Shown piece by piece: positions 1-8,226 of a stretch of DNA of 64,000 bases. The stretch lies in contig DASZHS010000068.1 of assembly GCA_035937595.1 (NCBI GenBank), positions 1 through 64,000 on the forward strand, given 5' to 3'. Positions within the stretch are counted from its first letter, which is position 1, and every line of letters begins with the position of its first letter. Source of the stretch: Palsa-459 sp035937595 (GTDB lineage: Bacteria; Actinomycetota; Acidimicrobiia; Acidimicrobiales; RAAP-2). A program made the position numbers and the translations under genes. The notes beneath the pieces are model-generated. The model was given only the letters and a program-made list of their open reading frames with translations. It did no database searches and was not told where the DNA came from.

Positions 1-369
1 AGAGACCCCCTGGATGTTCGCGCTCTGCGCGGCGATCGCCTGCTGTTCGAGCTGCGGGATCGCGGTCTGGTCGATGCTCTGGGACAGAGAGTTGCCCCCA
101 TCGTTGAGCGACCCGATGGTGACCCTCGTGAGGTGCGACCCGCTCACCGTGACGGAGACCGACATCGTGCCGTAGTAGTAGTTGACGCTCGCGCCGGCGG
201 CGCTCCTCGTGGAGGTCGCCGGCTGCGTGGTCGTCGTGGCACCGCCCGCGGCCGGTGGAATCGTCGTCGGCAGCGGTGCGAGCGCCACCTTCACCGGCGT
301 CGTGTGGAACGTGAGGAGTCCCGCGATCCCCGCCGCGGTCCCCGCGATCACCCAGGGCGCCCTGCGCAT
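1..369 (-). CDS. Exported FMN-binding domain protein (3' end outside window)
   Basis: The visible part begins with an ATG at 369 and encodes an N-terminal hydrophobic signal or anchor segment (roughly residues 5-20, then FHTTPVKV). A Pro/Thr-rich linker rich in TTT follows, then the start of an FMN_bind fold (YYYGTMSVSVTVSGSHLTRV, IDQTAIPQLEQQA). The last visible residues, SANIQGVS, sit where this family normally has the S/T flavinylation motif (VSGAT-like), just beyond the edge. In such proteins FMN is attached covalently by ApbE and works outside the membrane. Its ATG overlaps the stop of the upstream flavocytochrome gene (TGATG), so the two are probably translated together and exchange electrons. 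Family assignment is fairly firm; the attachment residue cannot be seen. Confidence 0.72.
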   Translation of the reverse strand, partial: MRRAPWVIAGTAAGIAGLLTFHTTPVKVALAPLPTTIPPAAGGATTTTQPATSTRSAAGASVNYYYGTMSVSVTVSGSHLTRVTIGSLNDGGNSLSQSIDQTAIPQLEQQAIAAQSANIQGVS

Positions 370-1757
370 CAGAACGCGAACTCCTCGGCATGGATGCGAC
401 GCTCGGGCACGCCGGCGGCCGCCGCCGCGCGGGACACCGACTCGAGGAAGCCCTCCGGGCCGCATATGAAGACGTCGCTGCGCGCGATGTCCGGCACGAG
501 GTGTCGCAGGGCGCGCGCGTCGAGTCGGACCTCGCTGCGGGTGCCGATCAGTTCGTGTAGCACGCCGCCGTGCCGCCGGATCAGGGCGGCAATCTCGTCG
601 TGGTGCACGCGGTCCTCATCCGTCGATGCCCGCAGGATCGCCGTCACCTTGGTGCCGCTGGGCAGGTCCTCGGCAAGGGCGCGCAGCGGCGTGGTCCCGA
701 CGCCGGCGCCGATCAACGTCACCGCGTCAGTCTCCGTCGTGTGCTTGGTGAAGGTCCCGTAGGGACCCTCGACCAGGGCACGGGTGCCCGGGAGGAGCCG
801 GGCGATCGCCCGCGACTGGTCGCCGACGGCCCGCACCGTCACCCGGAGGTACGGCGGGCGCGGGAGGGCGGACAGGGAGTACGGGTGCGAGTGCCACCAC
901 AGGCCTCTCGCCAGGAACCGCCACTGGAAGAACTGGCCCCCGGAGACCGCGAGTCGCGAGAGCTCGCGACCGCGGATAGTGACGGCGTAGACCGACGGCG
1001 CGATCTCTTCGACGCGCGACACGCGCAAGTGGTAGCGCTGGTTCCTCGCGAGCGGCAGCACGAGGCGTGAGCCGAAGAGCAGCGCGCCGACGAGAACCCA
1101 CGCCGCGATCCACGCTGCGGTCGTCGCGGGATCGCCGAGGAACACCGCGCCGGTCGCAACCTGGTGAGCAAAGGAGAGCCCGAGGGCGAGGTAGATGTAG
1201 AGGTGCACCGCCCACCACGTTTCGTAGCGCATCCGACGACGCGCGATGCGAGCCGAGCTGATGCCGGCGACCAAGAGCAGGCAGAACGCGACCGCGGCAG
1301 CGAGGATGTCCGGGTAGTGGACGAGGAAGGTCCAGAGCTGGGAGAAGAAGCCCACCTTCGTGAGTGCGGCGTAGCCCAGCGTCACGGTGACGATGTGCAG
1401 CGTGATGAGGGCGATGGGCCAGCCGCCAAGGCGACGGTGCCACCGAACGAGGCGGTCCTGGCCGATCGTCCGCTCGAGCCAGGGCACCCTCGCGATGAGC
1501 ACGACCATGACGAGCATCCCGTAGGTGCCGGTGAGCCCGGCGAGCCGCCCGATGGCGTCATACCACCCACCTGGCTGCGCGAGGCTCGAGGGCGTCTCCT
1601 GGGACAGGGCGAGTGCGACGCTCGCTGCGAGCCCGGCGACGAACGCTACCCACACGGCGGAGCCGATCCACGGGATCGGCTCCGGCCCGGGGCGCGAGCG
1701 ATGCGCGCGAGCGCTCGCTCCGCGGGGAGGTGCCGGCGTCCTTACGGGGCTGGCCAT
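369..1757 (-). CDS. Ferric reductase-like transmembrane flavocytochrome with ferredoxin-reductase module
   Basis: A 462-residue protein. The N-terminal half has about six membrane helices with histidines typical of the ferric-reductase/NOX haem domain (HRRLGG; LHIVTV; AVHLYIY; SFAHQV). The C-terminal half is an FAD/NAD(P)H module: HSHPYSLSA binds FAD, GAGVGTTPLRAL is the nucleotide-binding glycine loop and CGPEGF is the usual C-terminal motif. It should carry electrons from cytosolic NAD(P)H across the membrane. The downstream FMN-binding protein, overlapping by one base, is the likely acceptor. The ATG at 1757 has no Shine-Dalgarno but lies 6 nt after a TACCGT -10, so the message is probably leaderless. 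Confidence 0.85.
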   Translation of the reverse strand: MASPVRTPAPPRGASARAHRSRPGPEPIPWIGSAVWVAFVAGLAASVALALSQETPSSLAQPGGWYDAIGRLAGLTGTYGMLVMVVLIARVPWLERTIGQDRLVRWHRRLGGWPIALITLHIVTVTLGYAALTKVGFFSQLWTFLVHYPDILAAAVAFCLLLVAGISSARIARRRMRYETWWAVHLYIYLALGLSFAHQVATGAVFLGDPATTAAWIAAWVLVGALLFGSRLVLPLARNQRYHLRVSRVEEIAPSVYAVTIRGRELSRLAVSGGQFFQWRFLARGLWWHSHPYSLSALPRPPYLRVTVRAVGDQSRAIARLLPGTRALVEGPYGTFTKHTTETDAVTLIGAGVGTTPLRALAEDLPSGTKVTAILRASTDEDRVHHDEIAALIRRHGGVLHELIGTRSEVRLDARALRHLVPDIARSDVFICGPEGFLESVSRAAAAAGVPERRIHAEEFAF

Positions 1758-1763
1758 GACCGC

Positions 1764-1769
1764 ACGGTA
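1764..1769 (-). promoter_or_regulatory. -10 element TACCGT of the flavocytochrome gene (leaderless)
   Basis: TACCGT read on the minus strand is followed by 6 nt and then ATG at 1757. The spacing places transcription start at or next to the start codon. Confidence 0.5.
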
Positions 1770-1831
1770 CGGACGGAACCTAAGAGCACCCGAAGGCGTC
1801 GCTAGGAGCTCCGTCGGAGTTGGCTGCCTGG

Positions 1832-2701
1832 CTAGGCGGAGGCCTCCCGAAGGGCGTCAAGGCGCGCGTCGAGCTCCTTCGTCTTGGCGTCCTCGTAGCG
1901 AACCCACAGCACCGCGGCGGGGATCATGGCGAGGAGCATCAGCAGGTCGCCGCCGATCCACATGATCGCCCCGCCGGTGTGGACGTCGGTGAGCACCGAC
2001 GGTCCCCAGGTGCGCCGGACCGTGTCGTAGACGGGGAAGGGGTTGTGCGAGCTCATGGCGAGGGCGAGGCCGGTGAAGGTGTCGATGGGCACGGCGAGCA
2101 TGACGAAGACCAAGCGGAGCCCCGGGTGCAGCGGGTGCGGCCCTCGCTCGAGGCCGAAGACGTGGCGGAAGAACAGGTAGCCGACGACGAGGAAGGCGAG
2201 CTGCTCCAGGTGGTGGAGCCACAGGTGCTCCATCGTGAGGTTCATGATCCCGCTCAGGTGGGTCACCGGGATGAAGGCGGCGTAGGCGAGGAAGCCGAAC
2301 GCCGGGTGGAGGACCACGCCGCCCACCGGGCCGTCGATGAACCGGTCGACCCAGTGCTTCGGCGCGCCGCGCAGCGACGCCGAGGCGAGGTCGAGCGGCG
2401 CGGAGGCGGCGAACAGGGGGGCGGCCACCATGATGAGCAGGAGGTGCTGGACCATGTGGTCGGTGAACAGCACCATGTCGTAGACGCCGAGGACCGACTG
2501 GGTGGCGAGGAACGTGACCACGACGCCCGCGACGAACGAGGCGGTCCTCGCCGCGGACCACGAGGGCGTCCGCGAGACGCCGACGAGGTAGCACGCGAGC
2601 GCGCCCACGAGCAGGAGGCAGGGCAGCCACCCGAGGTGCCACAGCCACAGGTGGGTCCACTGGAACGGCGGCGGGAGCGGCCCCATGTCCATGCCCGGCA
2701 C
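1832..2701 (-). CDS. ctaG: CtaG-type cytochrome c oxidase assembly membrane protein
   Basis: A 289-residue polytopic protein with about seven hydrophobic segments and the histidine-rich signatures of the caa3_CtaG family: TDHMVQHLLLIMVAAPLFA, MEHLWLHHLEQ and TGGAIMWIGGD. Family members help assemble the CuA/CuB centres of haem-copper oxidases. I chose the GTG at 2701 (VPGMDMG...) over the ATG at 2692 because a TACCCT -10 ends 7 nt before it and no ribosome-binding site precedes either codon. It is divergent from the small membrane-protein pair at 2759-3468; no oxidase subunit genes lie in the window. Confidence 0.82.
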   Translation of the reverse strand: MPGMDMGPLPPPFQWTHLWLWHLGWLPCLLLVGALACYLVGVSRTPSWSAARTASFVAGVVVTFLATQSVLGVYDMVLFTDHMVQHLLLIMVAAPLFAASAPLDLASASLRGAPKHWVDRFIDGPVGGVVLHPAFGFLAYAAFIPVTHLSGIMNLTMEHLWLHHLEQLAFLVVGYLFFRHVFGLERGPHPLHPGLRLVFVMLAVPIDTFTGLALAMSSHNPFPVYDTVRRTWGPSVLTDVHTGGAIMWIGGDLLMLLAMIPAAVLWVRYEDAKTKELDARLDALREASA

Positions 2702-2708
2702 CCTCGCA

Positions 2709-2714
2709 AGGGTA
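2709..2714 (-). promoter_or_regulatory. -10 element TACCCT of ctaG (leaderless)
   Basis: TACCCT on the minus strand, 7 nt spacer, GTG at 2701. It faces the TAGTGT element of the divergent gene 32 bp away. Confidence 0.45.
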
Positions 2715-2745
2715 GACGTCGTCACCGATCGCCTTGGTTGCTGCG

Positions 2746-2751
2746 TAGTGT
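2746..2751 (+). promoter_or_regulatory. -10 element TAGTGT of the LprD-like gene (leaderless)
   Basis: TAGTGT, 7 nt spacer, GTG at 2759. No Shine-Dalgarno is present between them. Confidence 0.45.
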
Positions 2752-2758
2752 CTCGAGC

Positions 2759-3130
2759 GTGCGGACGCGGTGGCTCTCCCCACGCAGCCTGGGGCTCCAC
2801 GTCCTGCTCGTGACGTGGGTCGTCGGTTGCTCGCTCGCGGCGTGGTGGCAGGTCGGCCGGGCGATCGGGGGCAACCAGTTCAGCTACCTCTACGCCGTCG
2901 AGTGGCCCGTCTTCGCGATCGCCGGCGTCTTCGGGTGGTGGGCGCTGCTGCACACCGAGCCCGCGACCGCCGAGGCACGCGAGGCCCGCCGCGCGCACGA
3001 GGCCCAGCTCCGCGCCGCCGCCCAGGCCGACCGCCGCGACCGCGCGAACGAGGACCCCGAGCTCGCCGCGTACAACGACCACCTGGCCGAGCTCGCCTCG
3101 ACGGCTCGCCGCAAAGGCTGGCGGCGCTGA
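2759..3130 (+). CDS. Small two-helix membrane protein, LprD-like partner of DUF3817
   Basis: A 123-residue protein with two hydrophobic segments (LHVLLVTWVVGCSLAAWW and WPVFAIAGVFGWWALL) and a charged C-terminal tail rich in Arg, Glu and Ala that looks helical. The pattern C..L..WWQ..R...F.Y.Y..EWP.FA matches my recollection of the mycobacterial LprD family, which also lies beside a DUF3817 gene. No biochemical role is established. A cysteine sits at the end of the first helix, but the surrounding residues are a poor lipobox. Its TGA overlaps the ATG of the next gene by one base, so the two form an operon. Confidence 0.6.
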   Translation: MRTRWLSPRSLGLHVLLVTWVVGCSLAAWWQVGRAIGGNQFSYLYAVEWPVFAIAGVFGWWALLHTEPATAEAREARRAHEAQLRAAAQADRRDRANEDPELAAYNDHLAELASTARRKGWRR

Positions 3131-3468
3131 TGGAGGGCGCGCTCCTCCGCTACCGGATCATGTCGTTCGTGACGGGGACGGCGCTCATCGTGCTCGTCTT
3201 CGTCGCCGTCCCGCTCTCCTGGCACCACGAGCGCACACTCGGCGAGGTGCTCGGCGTCGCCCACGGCGTCTTCCTGTACCCCCTGTACCTGCTCACGGTC
3301 ATCCAGCTCGCCTTCCTCACGAGGCTGCGGTGGTGGTGGTGGCTCTGCATGGCGCTCGCCGGCTTCGTCCCCTTCCTCGCCTTCGTGATGGAGCACTACG
3401 TGACGAGGGCGATTCGCGAGGGCGCGGCGCGCCGACCGCCGCTCGGCCGGACCGGCGCCGCACGGTGA
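3130..3468 (+). CDS. DUF3817 family membrane protein
   Basis: A 112-residue protein with three hydrophobic stretches: RYRIMSFVTGTALIVLVFVAVPL, AHGVFLYPLYLLTVIQLAFL and a Trp-rich WWWWLCMALAGFVPFLAFV ending in MEHYVTR. The E-x-G order (GEVLGVAHGVFLYPLY) and the terminal FVxE are typical of DUF3817, found across Actinobacteria. Function is unknown. It starts inside the stop codon of the LprD-like gene and its own TGA overlaps the GTG of the phosphodiesterase (GTGA), so all three are cotranscribed. Confidence 0.8.
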   Translation: MEGALLRYRIMSFVTGTALIVLVFVAVPLSWHHERTLGEVLGVAHGVFLYPLYLLTVIQLAFLTRLRWWWWLCMALAGFVPFLAFVMEHYVTRAIREGAARRPPLGRTGAAR

Positions 3469-4328
3469 GCAGCCCCTGGCTCGAGCGCCGCGTCATCGCC
3501 TACGCGCACCAGGGCGGTGCGTGGGAAGGCCCGTCGTCCACGCTCCACGCGATCGCCGGCGCCCTCGACCACGGCGCGACGGCCGTCGAGCTGGACGTCC
3601 ACGCGACCAAGGACCGCCACCTCGTCGTCTGCCACGACGAGACCGTCGACCGGACCACGAACGGCGCGGGGCAGATCTGCGACCTCACCCTCGACGCGCT
3701 GCGCCGGCTCGACAACGCGTACTGGTGGGCGCCCGGCGCCGACGTGTCACCCGGGCTCGCCGAGGACGCCTACCCGCTGCGGGGCCGCGCGCCCGACGAC
3801 GCGTCGCTGCGGATCGCGACGCTCGCCGAGGCGCTCGAGGCGCTCGCGGGCGTCGTCGTCAACCTCGACATCAAGCGCACCGCACCGGACGTCGAGCCCT
3901 ACGAGGCGTTGCTCGCCGATGCGCTCCGCGCGCACGGCCGCGGGGACGACACGATCGTGGCGAGCTTCTCGGACCCGGCGATCGCGGCGTTCCGGCGCGT
4001 GGCGCCGGAGTTCTGCACCTCGCTCGCGACGCTCGAGACCGCCGAGTTCTACCGCGCGGCCCACGCCGGCGAGCCCGCGCCGCCGACCACCGGTGTCGCC
4101 CTGCAGGTGCCGGCGACCTTCGGGGAGGTCACCGTCGTCGACGAGCGGTTCGTCGACGCCGCGCACGCCGCCGGGCTCGCGGTGCACGTCTGGACCGTCA
4201 ACGACGAGGACGAGATGCGCCGCCTGCTCGATCTCGGCGTCGACGGGATCATCTCGGACACGCCCACCGCGCTCGCCCGCGTGCTCTCAGCGTCGGGGAG
4301 CGCGTGGGGCGGGCTGCGCGCCGCCTAG
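3465..4328 (+). CDS. Glycerophosphodiester phosphodiesterase
   Basis: A 287-residue GDPD TIM barrel. Recognisable elements are AYAHQGGAWEGPSST at the N-terminus, ELDVHATKDRHLVVCHDETV (metal-binding ELD and catalytic HD), NLDIKRT, VWTVNDEDEMRRLL and GVDGIISDTP. The canonical HRG near the N-terminus is HQG here; the catalytic histidine is kept. It would hydrolyse glycerophosphodiesters to glycerol-3-phosphate plus alcohol. No signal peptide is seen, so it is cytosolic. The GTG start at 3465 overlaps the DUF3817 stop. Confidence 0.85.
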   Translation: MSSPWLERRVIAYAHQGGAWEGPSSTLHAIAGALDHGATAVELDVHATKDRHLVVCHDETVDRTTNGAGQICDLTLDALRRLDNAYWWAPGADVSPGLAEDAYPLRGRAPDDASLRIATLAEALEALAGVVVNLDIKRTAPDVEPYEALLADALRAHGRGDDTIVASFSDPAIAAFRRVAPEFCTSLATLETAEFYRAAHAGEPAPPTTGVALQVPATFGEVTVVDERFVDAAHAAGLAVHVWTVNDEDEMRRLLDLGVDGIISDTPTALARVLSASGSAWGGLRAA

Positions 4329-4338
4329 GGGGAGCGGG

Positions 4339-4422
4339 TCAGCCGCGGCCGCAGTTCGGCTTCTTGCCGTGGTTGGCCTTCTTCTTTTTCCGCAGCTTGC
4401 GCTGCACGGTGCGCTTCGACAT
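4339..4422 (-). CDS. Ribosomal micro-protein bL37
   Basis: A 27-residue, strongly basic protein (over a third Lys/Arg) ending KKANHGKKPNCGRG. The KANHGKRPN-type core matches mycobacterial bL37, a 24-residue protein bound to the large ribosomal subunit. It is too short for ordinary gene callers. The ATG at 4422 is 7 nt downstream of a TAGCGT -10 on the same strand, so it is probably leaderless. It is convergent with the phosphodiesterase gene and divergent from the DUF192-like gene. An extra CGRG tail follows the conserved core. Confidence 0.82.
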   Translation of the reverse strand: MSKRTVQRKLRKKKKANHGKKPNCGRG

Positions 4423-4429
4423 CAACCCG

Positions 4430-4435
4430 ACGCTA
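4430..4435 (-). promoter_or_regulatory. -10 element TAGCGT of the bL37 gene (leaderless)
   Basis: TAGCGT on the minus strand, 7 nt, ATG at 4422. It lies back-to-back with TAGGTT (4445-4450) on the plus strand. Confidence 0.5.
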
Positions 4436-4444
4436 GCGGGCCGG

Positions 4445-4450
4445 TAGGTT
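4445..4450 (+). promoter_or_regulatory. -10 element TAGGTT upstream of the DUF192-like/rsmI operon
   Basis: TAGGTT is 34 nt before the ATG at 4485, giving a short leader that contains GAGGAG as ribosome-binding site. Head-to-head with the bL37 -10 element only 9 bp away. Confidence 0.4.
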
Positions 4451-4484
4451 GAGGGCGTCCGACCACGGTGCGACGAGGAGGCCG

Positions 4485-4802
4485 ATGGACTCGGGGTGGC
4501 TGCTCGCAGACGGCGAGGCCGTCGCGTCCACACAGCACGTGCGGACGTTCCGGGAGCGCCGTCGCGCCGCGCGGTCGGCCCGCCGCGGCGAGCTCGCCGT
4601 GGTCCTGCGCTCGCCCGCGGTCGTCCTCGGCCCGCTCGACGTCATCTGCGTCCGCGATGGCACCGCCGTCGCGGTGCGCGCCGCGGGGCGGCGGCCGGTG
4701 TGCGTCGTACGGCCCGGCACCATCGTCGTGATGGGCCCGGGCACCGCCGAGCGCCACGGCGTGCACCGGGGCTCCGCCGTCGAGCTCCGCTGGGCGACGT
4801 GA
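4485..4802 (+). CDS. DUF192-like small protein
   Basis: A 105-residue protein. GWLLADGEAVAS, ELAVVLRSPAVVLGPLDVICV, a DGTAVAV strand and VRPGTIVVMGPGTAERHGVH resemble the all-beta DUF192 fold (hydrophobic core, aspartate-led turn, E/P-G near the end), though the family's usual SVHTFFM-like segment is degenerate here. Function is unknown. It has no signal peptide. Start at ATG 4485 is supported by GAGGAG 5-10 nt upstream. Its TGA overlaps the GTG of rsmI. The family call is moderate and could be wrong. Confidence 0.5.
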   Translation: MDSGWLLADGEAVASTQHVRTFRERRRAARSARRGELAVVLRSPAVVLGPLDVICVRDGTAVAVRAAGRRPVCVVRPGTIVVMGPGTAERHGVHRGSAVELRWAT

Positions 4803-5653
4803 CGGGCGCGCTCGTCGTCGTTTCGACCCCGATCGGGAACCTCGGCGACGTCTCGGCACGGGCCCGCGACGCGCTCGCCGCCGCCGACGTCATCTGCTGC
4901 GAGGACACCCGGCGCACCCGGACGCTGCTCAGCGCCCTCGGGATCCCCGCGCAGCGCCGCCTCGTGAGCGTCCACGCGCACAACGAGGCGACGAGGGCCG
5001 AGTGGGTGGCCGCGAGGGTCGCCGAGGGCGCGACGGTGGCCTACGTCACCGACGCGGGCACCCCGGGGGTCTCGGACCCCGGCACGCGGCTCGTCGCCGA
5101 GGTCGGCGCGAGGGGCTTGACGGTGACCGCCGTCCCGGGTCCCTCGGCCGCCCTGGTCGCGCTCGTCGTCTCGGGGCTCCCGACGGAGCGGTTCTGCGTC
5201 GAGGGGTTCCTGCCGAGGAAGGGGGCGGACCGCGCGGAGCGGCTCGCGGCGCTCCGCCTCGAGGCGCGAACGACGGTCGTGTTCGAGGCGGCCACGAGGC
5301 TCGCGGCCACGCTCCGCGACCTCGCGCGCGCGCTCGGTGACCGGCCGGCGGCGGTGTGCCGCGAGCTCACCAAGCTGCACGAAGAGGTGCAGCGCGGCTC
5401 GCTCGGCGACCTCGCCGAGGCCGCCGCCTCAGCGCCCCCGCCGCGCGGCGAGGTCGTGGTCGTCCTCGGAGGGGCGACGCCGCAGCGGGCAGGTGACGAC
5501 GACGTCGCGCGCGCGGTCGCCGCCGAGCTCGAGGCGGGCGCGACGGTGCGCGACACCGCGAGCACCGTCGCGACGTCGCTCGGCGTGTCGAAGCGGCGCG
5601 CGTACGACGCGGCGCTGCGGGCGAGCCCGGGAGCGCACGAGTCGCACCGGTAG
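4799..5653 (+). CDS. rsmI: 16S rRNA (cytidine1402-2'-O)-methyltransferase RsmI
   Basis: A 284-residue tetrapyrrole-methylase-fold enzyme. VSTPIGNLGDVSARA at the N-terminus, CEDTRRTRTLL, VTDAGTPGVSDPG, VPGPSAALVALVVSGLP and EGFLPRKG are the RsmI signatures; the C-terminal helix-turn-helix-like tail (LGVSKRRAYDAAL) is also typical. It methylates the 2'-OH of C1402 in 16S rRNA with S-adenosylmethionine. The GTG start overlaps the stop of the DUF192-like gene. Its TAG stop forms part of the metG -10 element. Confidence 0.92.
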   Translation: MTGALVVVSTPIGNLGDVSARARDALAAADVICCEDTRRTRTLLSALGIPAQRRLVSVHAHNEATRAEWVAARVAEGATVAYVTDAGTPGVSDPGTRLVAEVGARGLTVTAVPGPSAALVALVVSGLPTERFCVEGFLPRKGADRAERLAALRLEARTTVVFEAATRLAATLRDLARALGDRPAAVCRELTKLHEEVQRGSLGDLAEAAASAPPPRGEVVVVLGGATPQRAGDDDVARAVAAELEAGATVRDTASTVATSLGVSKRRAYDAALRASPGAHESHR

Positions 5654-5656
5654 CCT
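5651..5656 (+). promoter_or_regulatory. -10 element TAGCCT of metG (leaderless)
   Basis: TAGCCT, 6 nt, GTG at 5663. The first three bases are the stop codon of rsmI. Confidence 0.55.
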
Positions 5657-5662
5657 GCGTCG

Positions 5663-7187
5663 GTGCCGCGGTTCTACCTGACGACGCCCATCTACTACGT
5701 CACGGACCCGCCGCACCTCGGCACCGCCTACAGCACGGTCAACGCCGACGCCATCGCCCGGTGGCACCGCCTCCTCGGGGAAGAGGTGCGGTTCCTCACC
5801 GGCACCGACGAGCACGGCCTCAAGGTCGCCGAGGCCGCCGCCGAGCACGGCGTGTCCCCGAAGGAGTGGGCCGACCGCACCTCGGCGCGGTTCGTGGAGG
5901 CCTGGGCCGGCCTCGACGTCGCCTACGACGACTTCCTCCGGACCACCGAGCACCGCCACACGGTGACGGTCCAGTCCTTCCTCTCCAAGGTCCACGACAA
6001 CGGGTACATCTACAAGGGCACGTACCGCGGGCTGTACTGCGTGAGCTGCGAGGACTACTACACGCTCGACGAGCTGGTCGACGGCAGGTGCCCCATCCAC
6101 GGGCGGCCGGTCATCGAGATGGCCGAGGAGAACTGGTTCTTCCAGCTGAGCGCCTTCCAGGACCGCCTCGTCGAGTGGTACGAGCGGGACCCCGACGCGG
6201 TCGCCCCGCCGACCAAGCGCAACGAGGCGCTCTCGTTCATCAAGGGCGGGCTCCACGACATCTCGATCACGCGCACGAGCCTGACGTGGGGCATCGAGGT
6301 GCCGTGGGACCCGGCGCAGGTCTTCTACGTCTGGTACGACGCGCTGATCAACTACCTGACCGCCGTCGGCTACGGCCGCGACGACGCCGAGGTGGCGCGG
6401 TGGTGGCCGGTCTCGCACCACCTCGTCGGCAAGGAGATCCTCCGCTTCCACTGCGTCTGGTGGCCCGCGATGTGCATGGCGGCGGGGATCGACCCGCCCG
6501 CGCACGTCCAGGTGCACGGCTGGCTGCTCGTGGGCGGCCAGAAGCTGAGCAAGACCATGGCCCCGGGCACCGAGGACCCCGTGAAGGTCACCGACATCAC
6601 CCCGGCCTCGCTCACCGCGGAGTTCGGCGTCGACGCCGTGCGGTACCACCTGCTGCGCGAGGTGCCCCTCGGGGCCGACGGCGAGTTCTCCTTGGAGTCG
6701 CTCGTCGCGCGCTACAACGCGGACCTCGCCAACAACCTCGGGAACCTCGTCGCCCGGGTGGCGACCGTCGTCGGGTCCAAGTGCGCGGGCGTCGGCCCCG
6801 CCCCGGACCCCGACTCGGCGCTCGCGGCCGCTGCCCAGACCGCCCTCGAGACGGCCGCGGCGGCCTGGGCCGCCTTCGCGCCCCAGCGGGCGCTCGAGGC
6901 GACCTGGCAGCTCATCGGGGCGGCCAACGCCGCCCTCGAGGCCGCCGAGCCCTGGAAGCAGGACCCCGGCGAGGCGGTCGACCGGGTCCTCGGTGACGCC
7001 CTCGAGGTCCTGCGGATCGTCGCGGTGCTCGCCTCGCCGGCCATGCCGTCGACCGCGTCGGAGATCTGGCGGCGCATCGGGCTCGAGGGCACGCCGACCG
7101 ACGAGGCGCTCCCGGACGCCGCGCGGTGGGGGAGGTACCCCGGCGCGCGGAGCGTCGTGAAGGGCGAGCCGCTCTTCCCGCGACGAC

Positions 7188-7195
<8 letters not shown>
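5663..7195 (+). CDS. metG: Methionyl-tRNA synthetase
   Basis: A 510-residue class I synthetase charging tRNA-Met. TPIYYVTDPPHLGTAYST carries the HIGH-type motif near residue 18; TGTDEHGLKV follows; the connective insert has a C-x2-C and C-x2-H set (LYCVSCED, GRCPIHG); QKLSKT near residue 295 is the KMSKS loop; the helical anticodon domain fills the C-terminal third. It lacks the C-terminal tRNA-binding appendix, which is common. The GTG start is leaderless. It overlaps tatD by 8 nt. Confidence 0.95.
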
Positions 7196-8048
<853 letters not shown>

Positions 8049-8132
8049 ACTGGGATGACGCGCCCCAAACTGGCCGGTAACCGAGAGTCTCCACTGGTTA
8101 CTCAGGGTGATCTGGCGGTTCTCGGGACCGTT

Positions 8133-8226
8133 GGAGGTGCGACTTGCGTCGCCGAGAAGGCCGTCCGTAGGGTCCGCGGGTCCCTCGGCGGCTGGTCCGC
8201 CGGAGGTGCGATGTCCCCGGAGAAGG
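8133..8226 (+). repeat. Imperfect direct repeat in the RlpA-like gene leader
   Basis: GGAGGTGCGA occurs at 8133-8142 and 8202-8211. Each copy is followed by GAGAAGG (8154-8160 and 8220-8226). The second GAGAAGG directly precedes the GTG at 8227. A further possible stem (GTAACC...GGTTAC) lies just upstream near 8075-8100. The element does not match riboswitch families I know. Confidence 0.45.

Noticed and set aside
8049..8226. c-di-AMP (ydaO-type) riboswitch before the RlpA-like gene
   Set aside because: The conserved blocks I know for that switch (GGGGAACC-like, CAGCTAACC-like) are not present.
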